Part shown: positions 11,035 to 22,448 of the stretch, one piece after another
How positions within the stretch are numbered: position 1 is the stretch's first letter
Layout: each line of letters opens with the position of its first letter
Origin: Gammaproteobacteria bacterium
Lineage (GTDB): Bacteria > Pseudomonadota > Gammaproteobacteria > Steroidobacterales > Foliamicaceae
Reading direction: 5' to 3'
Assembly (NCBI GenBank): GCA_009844425.1
Contig: VYBN01000019.1
Location: forward strand, 79,260 to 143,259
Length of the DNA stretch: 64,000 bases
The notes under the pieces: model-generated
Told to the model about the DNA's origin: nothing
The model's input: the letters and a program-made list of their open reading frames with translations, nothing else
Database searches by the model: none
Made by a program: the position numbers and the translations under genes

Positions 11035-11371
11035 GGAAATGAACAAGCCAACCAATAAAGATCGCCTGCCCGCTTTCGGCAGCGCTCCGGACACCGAAGT
11101 CGCGCCGCCGGATGTTGATAGCCCATCACTGTATCGCGTCGTGCTGCTCAACGATGACTATACGCCGATGGAGTTTGTCGTGCAGATGTTGCAGAAATTA
11201 TTCGGTTACGGACGCGAAAAGGCAACCCGGATCATGCTGGAAGTGCATATGAAGGGACGGGGCGTATGCGGAGTGTTTTCTTTTGAGATCGCCGAGACCC
11301 GCGCCGCCCAGGTGCTGGACTACGCGCGCCGCCACGAGCACCCGCTTGCATGCGTGGTCGAGAAAGCCTAG
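11030..11371 (+). CDS. clpS: ATP-dependent Clp protease adaptor ClpS (alternative start 11039)
   Basis: [24 protein letters not shown]...[24 protein letters not shown]. Confidence 0.95.
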   Translation: MPEMNKPTNKDRLPAFGSAPDTEVAPPDVDSPSLYRVVLLNDDYTPMEFVVQMLQKLFGYGREKATRIMLEVHMKGRGVCGVFSFEIAETRAAQVLDYARRHEHPLACVVEKA

Positions 11372-11399
11372 TGTTCTTCCCACGCCACGATTTACCAGA

Positions 11400-13658
11400 A
11401 TGCTGAGCCGCGAACTCGAAATCTGCCTGTCCAACGCGCTGGTGCGCGCCCGGGAGAGCCGCCATGAATTCCTGACGGCGGAGCATCTGCTGCTGGCCCT
11501 GACCAGCAGTCCGGTAGTGACGGAGATACTGGCCGCCTGCGAAGCCGACGTGGATGATCTGGCCCGGGCGCTGGAGGAGCATCTCGAGGAGACCATGCCG
11601 ACTCTGGGCGTGGAAGCGGACCGGCAGACCCGGCCCACGCGCGCGTTCGACCGGATACTCAAGCGCGCCATGGCCCATGTGCAGAACAGCGGCGTCAAGG
11701 AAGTCAGTTCCGCCAATGTCCTCGTGGCGCTGTTCGCCGAGAACCAGACCTTCGCGGTGAGCGAGCTGAATCGGCAGGGCGTCACGCGCCTGGATGTCGT
11801 GAACTACATTTCCCACGGTATTTCGCGGGCCAAACGCTCTCCCGCGGGGGAGCCGGCCGAAGACGCCACCGATGCGCGTGGCAAACGGGCGCTGGAGACC
11901 TACGCCGCCAATCTCAACGAGCGCGCCCGCAACGGCAAGATCGATCCCCTGGTGGGGCGCGCCGGCGAAATCGAGCGCGCCATGCAGGTGCTCGGCCGCC
12001 GGCGCAAGAACAACCCGCTTTTCGTGGGCGACGCCGGCGTCGGCAAGACCGCGCTGGCCGAGGGCCTGGCGATGATGATGGTGAGCGATGACGTCCCGCC
12101 GTCGCTGGACGGATGCACGCTCTACGCGCTGGACATGGGCGCGCTGCTGGCCGGAACGCGCTACCGGGGCGATTTCGAAAAGCGCCTCAAGGCGCTGGTC
12201 AACGAACTCGCCGAGGAAGAAGGCGCCATCCTGTTCATCGACGAAATCCATACGGTTATCGGGGCCGGCGCCGCTTCCGGCGGAATGCTGGATGCTTCGA
12301 ACATCATCAAGCCGGTGCTGGCCAACGGCGATCTGCGCTGCATCGGCTCCACCACCTACAAGGAGTATCGCGGCGTATTCGAGCGCGACCGGGCGCTGGC
12401 CAGACGCTTTCAGAAGATCGATGTGCCCGAGCCCAGCGTTGAAGAGACATACGAAATACTTTGCGGACTCAAGAGCCGCTTCGAGGACCATCACAAGACC
12501 CGCTACGACGACGACGCCCTGCGCGCCGCCGCCGAGCTTTCGGACCGCCATATCGGTGACCGCTGCCTGCCGGACAAGGCCATCGACGTGGTCGACGAGG
12601 CGGGAGCGCGGCTGAAACTGAACGCCGCGGAGGATGAGGAACTCATCGTGGACGTGGGACAGGTCGAGGCGGTGGTGGCGCAGATGGCCGGCATACCGCC
12701 CCGGACCGTCTCGGCCTCCGACCGCGAGTTGCTGGAGCAGCTGGAAAGCAATCTGAAGCGCGTGATCTTCGGTCAGGATCCGGCCATCGATGCGCTGTCA
12801 TCGGCGATACGCATGGCCCGATCCGGTTTGCGCGAAGCCGAAAAGCCGGTCGGAAGCTTCCTGTTTTCCGGTCCCACCGGCGTCGGCAAGACCGAGGTGA
12901 CGCGACAGCTCGCCTACTGCCTTGGCCTGGAACTGCTGCGTTTCGACATGTCGGAGTACATGGAGCGCCATACGGCGTCGCGGCTGATCGGAGCGCCTCC
13001 GGGTTACGTGGGCTTCGATCAGGGCGGACAACTCACCGAGGCCGTCACCCGCCATCCCCATTCGGTATTGCTGCTGGATGAGATCGAGAAGGCGCATCCG
13101 GACGTGTTCAACCTGCTGTTGCAGGTCATGGACCACGGCGCGCTGACCGACAACAACGGCCGCAAGGCGGATTTCAATCACGTGATCGTGGTCATGACCA
13201 CCAACGCCGGCGCTCGCGAGGCGGCCCGCGGGTCGATGGGCTTTACGCCGCAGGACCATTCCAGCGACTCCATGTCGGCGATTGAAAAAATGTTCTCGCC
13301 CGAGTTCCGCAATCGCCTCGACGGCGTTATCCAGTTTGCGGCGCTGGAGCACGATTCGGTGCTGCGCGTGGTCGAGAAGCTGGTGCTGGAGCTCGAGGCG
13401 CAATTGCAGGGGAAGAACGTGACCCTGGTGCTGGAGGACGAGGCCCGGGAGTGGATTGCCAGGCGCGGTTATGACCGTAAAATGGGCGCCCGACCCATGG
13501 CGCGAGTTATCCAGGAGCACATCAAGAAGCCGCTGGCCGAGCGGATGCTGTTCGGCGACCTGCAACAGGGCGGGCGCCTGCTGGTGCAACTCGATGAGTC
13601 GGGCGAGGGACTGGCGCTGGAAGTGGATGAGCGTCAGATGGCCGAGGAGGACCAGTGA
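11400..13658 (+). CDS. clpA: ATP-dependent Clp protease ATPase subunit ClpA
   Basis: [34 protein letters not shown]; two AAA+ modules ([26 protein letters not shown]). Confidence 0.96.
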   Translation: MLSRELEICLSNALVRARESRHEFLTAEHLLLALTSSPVVTEILAACEADVDDLARALEEHLEETMPTLGVEADRQTRPTRAFDRILKRAMAHVQNSGVKEVSSANVLVALFAENQTFAVSELNRQGVTRLDVVNYISHGISRAKRSPAGEPAEDATDARGKRALETYAANLNERARNGKIDPLVGRAGEIERAMQVLGRRRKNNPLFVGDAGVGKTALAEGLAMMMVSDDVPPSLDGCTLYALDMGALLAGTRYRGDFEKRLKALVNELAEEEGAILFIDEIHTVIGAGAASGGMLDASNIIKPVLANGDLRCIGSTTYKEYRGVFERDRALARRFQKIDVPEPSVEETYEILCGLKSRFEDHHKTRYDDDALRAAAELSDRHIGDRCLPDKAIDVVDEAGARLKLNAAEDEELIVDVGQVEAVVAQMAGIPPRTVSASDRELLEQLESNLKRVIFGQDPAIDALSSAIRMARSGLREAEKPVGSFLFSGPTGVGKTEVTRQLAYCLGLELLRFDMSEYMERHTASRLIGAPPGYVGFDQGGQLTEAVTRHPHSVLLLDEIEKAHPDVFNLLLQVMDHGALTDNNGRKADFNHVIVVMTTNAGAREAARGSMGFTPQDHSSDSMSAIEKMFSPEFRNRLDGVIQFAALEHDSVLRVVEKLVLELEAQLQGKNVTLVLEDEAREWIARRGYDRKMGARPMARVIQEHIKKPLAERMLFGDLQQGGRLLVQLDESGEGLALEVDERQMAEEDQ

Positions 13659-13700
13659 GGTCTGCGCGGCGATACGGCGCCCCGGCGGAGTAGCGGCTCA

Positions 13701-13919
13701 GTGGCGAAGCAGGAACCGATACAGTTGCAGGGGGTGGTCACGGAGACGCTGCCCAACACGACTTTCCGCGTCACGCTCGATAACGGCCACATGGTGATGG
13801 CGCATATTTCCGGCAAGATGCGCAAACACTACATCCGCATCCTCACCGGCGACCGGGTCACGGTGGAATTGACACCCTACGATTTGAGCAAAGGGCGCAT
13901 CGTATATAGAGAGAGATGA
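13701..13919 (+). CDS. infA: Translation initiation factor IF-1
   Basis: [68 protein letters not shown]. Confidence 0.96.
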   Translation: MAKQEPIQLQGVVTETLPNTTFRVTLDNGHMVMAHISGKMRKHYIRILTGDRVTVELTPYDLSKGRIVYRER

Positions 13920-13925
13920 GAGCCT

Positions 13926-13977
13926 GGAGGGAGGGCGTGTCGTCCTCCACCCCGGGAGCGAGGGCGTCTCGCCCTCG
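13926..13977. repeat. Double extragenic palindrome (REP-like)
   Basis: GGAGGGAGGGCGTGTCGTCCTCCACCCCGGGAGCGAGGGCGTCTCGCCCTCG; relative at 55817-55865. Confidence 0.6.
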
Positions 13978-13999
13978 ATGCATCAAAAGGAGTGAGTGC

Positions 14000-15775
14000 A
14001 TGCGAACGGTATCCGGTCCGATCTGTATTCTGGCGGTCCTGCTGACCGCGGGCGTCGTCCCCGCCGGCGCCCAGCAGCCGTCGGCAGAGCAGCAGATGGG
14101 CGCCCTGTTCGCGGACGAATGGGCGACGCGCTTGCGTGAGAACCCGCTGCTGGCCACGTCCATGGGAGTGACCGACTACAACGGCCGGCTGCCTGGCGCG
14201 TCCCCGGACGATATCGATCGCCGCAGGCGCCAGACGGCTGCGTTCATGGACCGCCTCGCCCGGATTGACATTGAGGCGCTGCCGGAGGGTCGCCGGCTGG
14301 ATTATGAGCTGTTCGGGTGGATGCTGCGCAACCGCATCGAATCGGCGTCCTATTACCCGGAGCGGATTCCCTTTATCGCCGACAGCGGCTTTCATTCCGG
14401 CCTGTTGCGCGCGGCGGACGGGGTGAATTTTCGCAATCCCGGGGATTACGACGATTACCTGCTGCGTTTGCGGGCAATCCCCCGGTACGTGGATCAGAAC
14501 ATCGCGAACATGCGCGCCGGCATCACCGACGGATTCGTCGCGCCCCGGATTGTGCTGGAAAGCGTGCTGCCGACCATTACCGCGCCGGCCGGACAGGCAG
14601 TGGGGGATAGCGCGTTTTTCGCACCATTCAAGAGCCTGCCGGATTCGCTCAGCGAGACGGACCGCGCCCGGCTGGAATCCGAAGCCCGCGAGGTCATCGG
14701 CGGGCAAGTGCTGTCGGCGCTGGGACGGCTGGCGGAGTTTCTGGACACGGAATACCGGCTGCACGCCCGCGACAGTATCGGCGCTTCGGAGTGGCCCGAA
14801 GGCGCGGAATACTACCGGCAGAGGATTCGGGCCATGACCACGCTCGATCTTTCCCCGGATGAAATCCATGAAATCGGAATGTCCGAGGTGGCGCGTATCC
14901 GCTCGGAAATGCTTGCCATCGTCGAGGAGCTTCAATTCCAGGGTGGCATAGATGCGTTCGTTACCTTTCTGCGCACGGACCCGCGCTTTTACGCCGAGAC
15001 CGCGGAACAGTTGATTGGCCATGCGGCGCTGATCGCCAAGAAGGTGGACGGCATTCTGCCGGGCTGGTTCAACCTGTTGCCGCGCACCCCGTACGGCATC
15101 ATGCCGATGCCCGCGGAAATGGCGCCGACCGGAACCACGGCCCGCTACTGGTCCGCCCCCCGCGGCGGCAATCGCGGCGGGTATTACTGGCTGAACACCT
15201 ACGCGCTCGACCAGCGCCCACTCTACGAGCTGCCCGCGTTGACGGTCCACGAGGCGGTCCCGGGCCATCATCTGCAGATCGCGCTGGCGCGCGAACTTCA
15301 GGGCGTGCCGGAATTCCGCCGCACGCTGGGATTCACCGCGTTTGTCGAGGGCTGGGCGCTATATACGGAATGGCTCGGTATCGAAATGGGCATCTACACG
15401 ACCCCGTACGAGCATTTCGGCCGACTCAGCTACGAAATGTGGCGGGCCTGCCGGCTGGTTATCGATACCGGAATTCATGCCAAAGGCTGGACGCGCGACC
15501 AGGCGGTCGCCTTCCTGGCGGACAACACTTCGCTCAGCCTGACCAACGTCGAAAACGAAATCAACCGCTATATCGCCTGGCCGGGCCAGGCCCTGGGCTA
15601 CAAGCTCGGTGAACTGAAGATCAAGGAACTGCGCCGGCGGGCCGAAGACGCCCTGGGAGCGGAATTTGACGTGCGGGCGTTTCACGACGCCGTGCTTGCC
15701 AACGGCGCGCTGCCGCTGCCGATCCTGGAAAGGCGGATCGACCGCTTCATCGCCCGCTCGCTCGATGCCGGCTAA
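14000..15775 (+). CDS. DUF885-family protein (putative secreted metallopeptidase-like)
   Basis: Signal peptide MRTVSGPICILAVLLTAGVVPAGA; LTVHEAVPGHHLQ zinc-like motif; YTEWLGIEMG. Confidence 0.85.
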   Translation: MRTVSGPICILAVLLTAGVVPAGAQQPSAEQQMGALFADEWATRLRENPLLATSMGVTDYNGRLPGASPDDIDRRRRQTAAFMDRLARIDIEALPEGRRLDYELFGWMLRNRIESASYYPERIPFIADSGFHSGLLRAADGVNFRNPGDYDDYLLRLRAIPRYVDQNIANMRAGITDGFVAPRIVLESVLPTITAPAGQAVGDSAFFAPFKSLPDSLSETDRARLESEAREVIGGQVLSALGRLAEFLDTEYRLHARDSIGASEWPEGAEYYRQRIRAMTTLDLSPDEIHEIGMSEVARIRSEMLAIVEELQFQGGIDAFVTFLRTDPRFYAETAEQLIGHAALIAKKVDGILPGWFNLLPRTPYGIMPMPAEMAPTGTTARYWSAPRGGNRGGYYWLNTYALDQRPLYELPALTVHEAVPGHHLQIALARELQGVPEFRRTLGFTAFVEGWALYTEWLGIEMGIYTTPYEHFGRLSYEMWRACRLVIDTGIHAKGWTRDQAVAFLADNTSLSLTNVENEINRYIAWPGQALGYKLGELKIKELRRRAEDALGAEFDVRAFHDAVLANGALPLPILERRIDRFIARSLDAG

Positions 15776-16886
15776 AGCGACGCCGCTGCGGGAACAGCAT
15801 CGCTCTTGCGGCGGGCGCCTGGTCGATTTCGCCGGCTGGGAGCTGCCGCTGCACTATGGCTCGCAGGTCGCCGAACACCATGCCGTGCGCCGGGCCGCCG
15901 GGGTTTTCGATGTCTCCCATCTTGCCCTGACGATGGTGTCCGGACGCGGCGCCAAGTCCTATCTGCGACGCCTGCTTGCCAACGACATCGATCGCCTGGG
16001 CGAGCGGATTGCGGGCCTCTACACCTGCCTCCTGAATGATTCCGGTTGCGTAATCGACGACCTGATCGCCTACCGCCTGGCGGATGAGCGCTACCGCGTC
16101 GTGAGCAATGCCGCAACCGCGGAGTCCGTGCACGCCCAGATGAAGAAGATCGCGCGCGCGTTTCCCGTAACGCTTGTGCCCGAGGAGGAGCGGGTCACTC
16201 TGGCGGTCCAGGGTCCGCAAGCCATGGAAACAGGCGCTGCTGCGGCGACGACGGTGCTTGGCGGCGAATTCGCTAGCGAATTGGCCGCGCTGAAGCCCTT
16301 CAATGCGATGGAATCGCGCGGCTTTCTCGCTGCGCGAACCGGCTATACGGGTGAGGACGGCTTTGAAATCTATCTGGACGCGGCAACGGGACAGGCGTTG
16401 TGGCAGGCGCTGCTCGAGGCCGAAGTGGCGCCGTGCGGACTGGGAGCGCGCGACACCTTGCGGCTGGAGGCGGGCCTGTGCCTGTACGGTCAGGACATGG
16501 ACGACTCGGTAACGCCGCTGCACTGTGGTTTGAAGTGGACCGTGGCGATGGATCCGCCGCAGCGGGACTTCCTGGGCAGGCGTGCGCTGGAGCAACTGGC
16601 GGACAGCGAAAACCTGCCGGCATTCAAGGGCCTGGTACTGAAGAAAAGGGGTATGCTTCGCGCCGGTCAAACGGTGCGGACTCCGCATGGCCCGGGCGTC
16701 GTGACTAGCGGCGGCTATTCGCCTACTATGGGCGCCTCGATCGGCCTGGCGCGCGTTCCGCGCGGTGCGTACGCCGATTGCGAGGTGGAAATCCGCGGCG
16801 TTGGAGTCACGTGCGCCGTCGTAAAACCGCCGTTCGTGCGCCGCGGCCGCATTCTGGTTGACGCGCACGGCGACAGAGAAAGTTGA
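15765..16886 (+). CDS. gcvT: Glycine cleavage system T protein
   Basis: MPAKATPLREQHRSCGGRLVDFAGWELPLHYGSQVAEHHAVRRAAGVFDVSHL; GARDTLRLEAGLCLYGQD. Confidence 0.95.
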   Translation: MPAKATPLREQHRSCGGRLVDFAGWELPLHYGSQVAEHHAVRRAAGVFDVSHLALTMVSGRGAKSYLRRLLANDIDRLGERIAGLYTCLLNDSGCVIDDLIAYRLADERYRVVSNAATAESVHAQMKKIARAFPVTLVPEEERVTLAVQGPQAMETGAAAATTVLGGEFASELAALKPFNAMESRGFLAARTGYTGEDGFEIYLDAATGQALWQALLEAEVAPCGLGARDTLRLEAGLCLYGQDMDDSVTPLHCGLKWTVAMDPPQRDFLGRRALEQLADSENLPAFKGLVLKKRGMLRAGQTVRTPHGPGVVTSGGYSPTMGASIGLARVPRGAYADCEVEIRGVGVTCAVVKPPFVRRGRILVDAHGDRES

Positions 16887-16899
16887 AGAGGAAACAGCA

Positions 16900-17289
16900 G
16901 TGTCAGAAATACCGACCGACCTCAAGTACACCGACGAACACGAGTGGGTGCGCAGGGAAGACAGCGGGACGCTGGTAGTGGGTCTGACCGACTACGCCCA
17001 GGAACAGCTCGGCGACCTGGTCTATGTCGATACTCCGGAGGTTGGAGCATCGTTCGCGGCCGGCGACGTCTGCGCCGTGGTGGAATCGGTCAAGGCGGCC
17101 AGCGACGTCTATTCGCCCGCCGGCGGTGAGGTCGTGGCGGTCAACGAATCGCTCCAGGATTCACCGGAACAGATTTCGAACGATCCTTACGGCGACGGCT
17201 GGCTGTTCGAAATAGCGCCGGAAGACGCGGCCGAATGGGAGGACCTGCTGGACCCGGACCAGTACGAAGAACTGCTGGATTCGGCGTAG
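16900..17289 (+). CDS. gcvH: Glycine cleavage system H protein (GTG start)
   Basis: YTDEHEWVRRE..., VVESVKAASDVYSPAGGEVVAVNE (lipoyl Lys). Confidence 0.95.
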   Translation: MSEIPTDLKYTDEHEWVRREDSGTLVVGLTDYAQEQLGDLVYVDTPEVGASFAAGDVCAVVESVKAASDVYSPAGGEVVAVNESLQDSPEQISNDPYGDGWLFEIAPEDAAEWEDLLDPDQYEELLDSA

Positions 17290-17753
17290 AGCCTTAACCC
17301 GCTCTGGCAGCCCGCGCTATAGGAACGGCGATATCGGGCTGCAACCGGGCCAGCACACTAAGAGGTTGGCATCCGTAGTCTAAAACGAACAGCCTTCAGT
17401 CCTTTCAGTGCGTTGATTCGGTCTCCCAGTTTATGGACGTCGAATGCTCCTTGGCGGTGCAGGCGAAAAAGTAAATCCTCGGCATCTGTGGCCCCTTTCC
17501 GATTGTTTGCTTTACGCGAACACGCTACAACACTTCTGTATCCGCTATCCCCTTTGGCCACGCCCACCTCGCCAATTTGGTCTCGGGACCACGTAGAATC
17601 GGTCCAATTCGCCGGATCGAACAGATCGCAAACAAGACTTAGCCCAGCCTTGTCGTCGCTATCGCATCGACTGGATGTGACATCCCTGTTCCGTGCGCAT
17701 GGCCGTTATTCGCGGCCCAAGAGAATCGCGGCAAGTCGATGCGTCGCCGGACA

Positions 17754-18857
17754 CTATGTCTTCGATGACCTATCCCTGATTTGGTACGGACGCGACCACA
17801 GCCCCGGCCCTTCTATCCTGTTCGACTTGGAAAGACAGGCCTCATAAAGTAAAACGCTCGGCTCACAAATTTCCGTGCCGGGCAAAATCAGAGCGTATCC
17901 GTCGCAGCCGACCGTCAGCCCGTTCCACAGGCCGTCATTCGAGGCGGACGCCCCGCCAAAAGGAATACCCATGGCTATGCGACCGAAGATGCCGTCAGAG
18001 AAGGCGACACTGGCTCCGTAACGGAATACTTCCGGCTCGTCGTCTTCGCCCACAATCGGCCGTACGGACACCAAGCGGGGGTGAGGATTTACGCTTGCAC
18101 GTATCGCCTTCTTATCGAACCGCCAACAGTTGACCTTCACTTCCGGCGATTCGCCGATGACCATTGGCTGGTCCACCAACCAGTCCATTTGGTTGAGAAA
18201 ATCGAGCACATGGTCGAAGTTCAATTGCATGACTTCGCCGGTCGCAAACCAAGTCAGGATTGCGCAGGCCCCGGCTTGATCGCTCGTGGACAAATTTGAC
18301 TCGGAATGAAGGAGATTGTTGCGGATCAGCCTTAGGTCGCCGAGCACTTGTTGCCGCGGACGGATCGCGCCGGGAGCGTCGCCATAGTGCTCTTTGAGGT
18401 TAGTGCGGTAGCGGTTTTCCCACAAACCGTATATCTCGGCAACCCACGATTTGTACACCATCTGCTCGGCGAGCCCGCCGGGCGACATCCGGTCGATCAG
18501 GGGTTCGCCGACCAAGAAAGGTCTGGAGCGAATGTCCATTCCTTCAGGTGGAATGAACGTCCCGCGAGCTCGTTTGTTCTCGAGTCCGTCAGGGCCATGC
18601 GCGCGGACAATCGCCGTGCTAAGAGCCTGATAATACATGCGAATCCCGCTCAGAACGTAGAGCAGCGTATCAGTGCGAACCACGGTCTCGTGGCGGAATC
18701 TCGCCCATTCCTGATTAACCTTGTTTTCGTCCATCGTGATGAGACCGCCGGACATCCGGACGCTATCGGCCATGGTGTCCACTTCGTTTCCGTACCGCAT
18801 CGTCGGTGCCGGTCGATTCTCGGCTGATCGGCATTTCATTTTCTCCGAAGCTCTCAA
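17754..18857 (-). CDS. Uncharacterised protein with HEPN-like R-x4-H motif
   Basis: ...LRLIRNNLLHSESNLS...; last gene of a minus-strand accessory run. Family not recognised; N-terminal start uncertain (several in-frame Mets). Confidence 0.6.
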   Translation of the reverse strand: MRASEKMKCRSAENRPAPTMRYGNEVDTMADSVRMSGGLITMDENKVNQEWARFRHETVVRTDTLLYVLSGIRMYYQALSTAIVRAHGPDGLENKRARGTFIPPEGMDIRSRPFLVGEPLIDRMSPGGLAEQMVYKSWVAEIYGLWENRYRTNLKEHYGDAPGAIRPRQQVLGDLRLIRNNLLHSESNLSTSDQAGACAILTWFATGEVMQLNFDHVLDFLNQMDWLVDQPMVIGESPEVKVNCWRFDKKAIRASVNPHPRLVSVRPIVGEDDEPEVFRYGASVAFSDGIFGRIAMGIPFGGASASNDGLWNGLTVGCDGYALILPGTEICEPSVLLYEACLSKSNRIEGPGLWSRPYQIRDRSSKT

Positions 18858-18982
18858 TGGCCCTATTGAAACAGAGTTTCGCAGTCGGCACCCAACCAGC
18901 CGTCGTTGCCGGCCAATCCCACGCTACCCTTAGTCTTAAATAAGTGAACTAAGGTATCGCCAATTGAATGAAACAAAACCCG

Positions 18983-19483
18983 CTAATTCACTGTCCGATT
19001 TCTCAGGTTTGCCAGTCTGGACCCGACAATCTCCATAAATTTCTGAACTTCCTTCTTGGGAATACGTGCCCGGTAGACTTCTCGACTTTTCGAAGTATCC
19101 CAAATCTCTATATCGTCTCCCTGAAACGCAATTCGGGCATGAGCCAGCGCATTTCGCAGTCGATGCACAAATCCGTAAACGGTACTTCCATACTTCTCGT
19201 CAGGTGTAACGACACTCACCTCGTCCACAGACCACCGTTGTTCAATGTCTCGATATATGGGATCACTTTGATCCAAATTCCAATATTCCTTTGGAAACAA
19301 TATGAGCATATACAAGAGCGATAGAGCCCGTGTTTGCCAGATGAGTCCGGTTGCCAAGTATCTAGGCGGCAGACCATACTCCCTCTCCACCTTTTGAGCA
19401 TGGTTCTGGAGACTGCCATCGCGCTCCGCCGAAGCAAGTACCGCCTGTTCAATGAAGGCCCATGCCGCGATATCTTTACTCAT
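18983..19483 (-). CDS. Putative HEPN-domain protein
   Basis: Helical 166-aa protein with HRLRNALAHARIAF (R-N-x-x-x-H). Confidence 0.65.
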   Translation of the reverse strand: MSKDIAAWAFIEQAVLASAERDGSLQNHAQKVEREYGLPPRYLATGLIWQTRALSLLYMLILFPKEYWNLDQSDPIYRDIEQRWSVDEVSVVTPDEKYGSTVYGFVHRLRNALAHARIAFQGDDIEIWDTSKSREVYRARIPKKEVQKFMEIVGSRLANLRNRTVN

Positions 19484-19550
19484 TTTCTTGTCCCATAATG
19501 ACTCCGAGTGCAGTAACGGTGCCGAGTTCTCTAGTCGAACTCGTTGCCTT

Positions 19551-22370
19551 CTACCTCAAGCGTCTTCGGCTCGAGTTCGCTTTGGCCGCGACCTCAACTC
19601 GATTGCGCATCTTCTCATACAACATGAACAGGTATTCGACGCGCTCGCGCTCGGACGCGAAGCCGCCTCGCCGGTAGAGCCGGTCCACGGCGCGGTCAAG
19701 CGCTTGATGTGCCTTGCGGAGCTGCGGCGGCATCAGGTCGGGATCGTAGAGATTGGCCAGAGTTGCATCCGGATGCGCAGCGCGAGCATCCAGCACGGCC
19801 TTCGCCAGCGGCACCAGTTTCGACACGTCCAGCTCTCGGTCGGCGAAGCCCGCCGGCGTCGGGAAGGTGTTGTAGACGAGGCCGATGGAATACCGGTAAT
19901 CGCTCTTCAGCCGACCACCTACTTGGCGCAGCCACGCCATATGCATCGCCGAGGTCAGCAGGGCGAAGTCCGCGAGCGTCGCATTCTCAAGGACGCGCAC
20001 GAGATTGCTCGGAATTGTCGGCGGTTCGAGCCAACCTATGGGCACATAGTCGCGCCGGTATGAGCTGACTTCTGGGACGACAAGGAATGGCTTGGTGGGA
20101 ATGGTGGAGAACGCGAATTGTGTGGGATAAGCAGCAAGCTCCCGGGTAACAGCGCGTTTGCTTTGCAGACGATATTCTCGAACTGCAGCAATGCGCTCTC
20201 GTACAACTGACAACAGCGCAAGCTTTTCGGGTGGAGCATCAGCCAAAGCCAGAATCCATCGCGAACCTCCCTGCAAGTACTCGCGCGCACCAACAAATGG
20301 GCGGAGATAGGGCTTGGCCTCAGGCTCTTTCTCCAATAGAGTCGCGCGTTTTTCCAAATCGAATATCAGATGTCCACCATCTATAGGCTGTGACCCATAC
20401 CGCAGGGCGCGCAACCCGCTTATCGGCACATTTGACGCCCGCACCACCAGATGCGCATCGGACAGGCCGCCCGCGTCGAACAGGTACGGCGATAGAGCTG
20501 CGTGAAGGCTCTCCTCCGGTTCGGAATTAATGTCGGGATAGCTGAAAAGGCGTTTCTCGGTTCGTGCGGCCTCCCGACGGTCGAGACCGAGAATGACCAC
20601 ATGCACGTGTGCCTTGCCACGTGCGTCCGATCCCCACGCGAAAGTGCGGTGCGCGAACGCAATTTCCAACGTGCAGCGTTTGAACAAAATCGGCCAGAGT
20701 TGCTCGACCTGCTCCCCTTGAGTGATCGAATTGGTTGCGACGAAACCGATGCGCGCATCTGCATCCTGCACATACTCTCCGGCTTTGATAAACCATGCAG
20801 CGACGTAATCTAGTGTGCCGCCGCTCTTCCCGAGCGCCGCGATTCCGCGAACCTGGGCGCGCTGTTCCGGGGTCTGGAACTTCGCGCCTACGAAGGGAGG
20901 ATTGCCCAAGACGAACGAGCATTCATTGGGCGGCAGCAATTCGGACCAGTCCGTTTCCAGTGCATCGCCTTGCACGATGTTTGGTGAGTTCTCGAGCGGA
21001 ATGCGCGCATAAGTCTGGCCGAAAACCAGGCTAAGCCGGGTGTTCATGATGTGATCCATCATCCATAGTGCGGTCTCCGCGGTCCGCGCCGGAAATTCGC
21101 CGAGTTCGATCCCGTAGAACTGATCGACGTCGATACGGGAAAGCTGGTCGGACGGGAGATTGGAACCGCCTCGGAGTTGGCTGAGTCGCTGGAGAGTCTT
21201 GGCGTGAATTTCCTTCAGGACTTCGATCTCCAGTTCGCGCAATTCGCGGTAGGCGATGATCAGGAAGTTGCCGCAGCCGCAGGCCGGGTCGAGGAACTTA
21301 AGTTGTGCGAGTTTTTCCTGAAAGCGCTCTAGGTCCGCCCGGCGGCGGGTGTCCTTGCGGGATTTCAGGCGCTCGAACTCGGCGCGAAGGTCATCCATGA
21401 ACAGCGGCTCGATCACCTTGAGGATGTTCTTCTCGGTGGTGTAGTGCGCGCCCTGGGCTCGGCGCTCGGCCGGATCCATGACCGACTGGAATAGGGCCCC
21501 AAAAATGGCGGGCGAAATATTCGACCAATTGAATCTGCACGCTCCCAGCAGCTTTTCGCGCATGTCTGAATCAAACGCGGGAATGCGGAGCGGCCTGTCA
21601 AACAGGGAGCCGTTTACAAACGGAAAACGCAGCAGGTCCTCATCTCGGGTCGCGTGGCGTTCGTCCTCCGGCGTATCCAGAACCTGAAACAACTCGATCA
21701 GCCGGGCGCCCGTATCCGAGCCGTCCTTCCCGGTGCGGTCGTCAATGAAGTCCAGAAAAATGTCGCGCTCGAAGATACCGGTGTCATCGGCGAACAAACA
21801 GAACACGACCCGCACCAGGAACTGCTCCAGATCGTGCCCCCGGTAGCCGGACTCGTGAAGCGCATCGCGCAGCCGGCCCACCAACTCGGCGGCCCTGATG
21901 TTGACCGGATCCTGATCACGGAATTCACGCCGCCGCAACCCGAGCATGAAGGCGAACGCCTCCACATTCGCCGGCAGTTCAGCCAGCGAAAAGCTTACGA
22001 CTTCTCTCTCACTCAGATCATGCAGTTCGAATGTCTGAAAGTCACTGAGTAGGATGCAGCGGGGACGGTCGTGTTCCGGCAGCGCATCGAAATACTCGCC
22101 GGCCTGCTCACGCGCCTTGTTCAGATCACGCCCGGCGCTTTTCTGTTCAACGATGAGTTCGCCGGGCCAGAACAGGTCGATATAGCCGGAACTGTTGTCG
22201 AGCTTGGACACACGCGCCTCGTAGCGCGCGACGGAACTCCTTCGTATGCCGAATACGCCGAAGAAGTCGTTGTAGAAACTCTGGGTCTCGCCCTTCTCGT
22301 AAGCGGCATCCTTCCATTCCTCCGCAAACGCAGCCGCGCGAACACGGACCTCGTTCCAGGACAGGCGCAT
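19551..22370 (-). CDS. Type IIG/IIL-like (MmeI-like) fused restriction endonuclease-DNA methyltransferase
   Basis: N-terminal nuclease motif YIDLFWPGELIVEQKSAG (D...ExK); SAM motif LDPACGCGNFLIIAYREL; catalytic LGNPPFVG; C-terminal target-recognition-like region. Confidence 0.85.
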   Translation of the reverse strand: MRLSWNEVRVRAAAFAEEWKDAAYEKGETQSFYNDFFGVFGIRRSSVARYEARVSKLDNSSGYIDLFWPGELIVEQKSAGRDLNKAREQAGEYFDALPEHDRPRCILLSDFQTFELHDLSEREVVSFSLAELPANVEAFAFMLGLRRREFRDQDPVNIRAAELVGRLRDALHESGYRGHDLEQFLVRVVFCLFADDTGIFERDIFLDFIDDRTGKDGSDTGARLIELFQVLDTPEDERHATRDEDLLRFPFVNGSLFDRPLRIPAFDSDMREKLLGACRFNWSNISPAIFGALFQSVMDPAERRAQGAHYTTEKNILKVIEPLFMDDLRAEFERLKSRKDTRRRADLERFQEKLAQLKFLDPACGCGNFLIIAYRELRELEIEVLKEIHAKTLQRLSQLRGGSNLPSDQLSRIDVDQFYGIELGEFPARTAETALWMMDHIMNTRLSLVFGQTYARIPLENSPNIVQGDALETDWSELLPPNECSFVLGNPPFVGAKFQTPEQRAQVRGIAALGKSGGTLDYVAAWFIKAGEYVQDADARIGFVATNSITQGEQVEQLWPILFKRCTLEIAFAHRTFAWGSDARGKAHVHVVILGLDRREAARTEKRLFSYPDINSEPEESLHAALSPYLFDAGGLSDAHLVVRASNVPISGLRALRYGSQPIDGGHLIFDLEKRATLLEKEPEAKPYLRPFVGAREYLQGGSRWILALADAPPEKLALLSVVRERIAAVREYRLQSKRAVTRELAAYPTQFAFSTIPTKPFLVVPEVSSYRRDYVPIGWLEPPTIPSNLVRVLENATLADFALLTSAMHMAWLRQVGGRLKSDYRYSIGLVYNTFPTPAGFADRELDVSKLVPLAKAVLDARAAHPDATLANLYDPDLMPPQLRKAHQALDRAVDRLYRRGGFASERERVEYLFMLYEKMRNRVEVAAKANSSRRRLR

Positions 22371-22448
22371 CAGTCCACCTTTATTGGCGCGGCGCTACGC
22401 GGTTCGCGCCACGCGCGGACTGGTCTGCTACTCTCCAAGTCGCCACGC

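Noticed and set aside
17358-17847. ORFs on both strands between gcvH and the first HEPN-like gene
   Set aside because: No recognisable domain or good start codon; possible decayed gene but not supportable.
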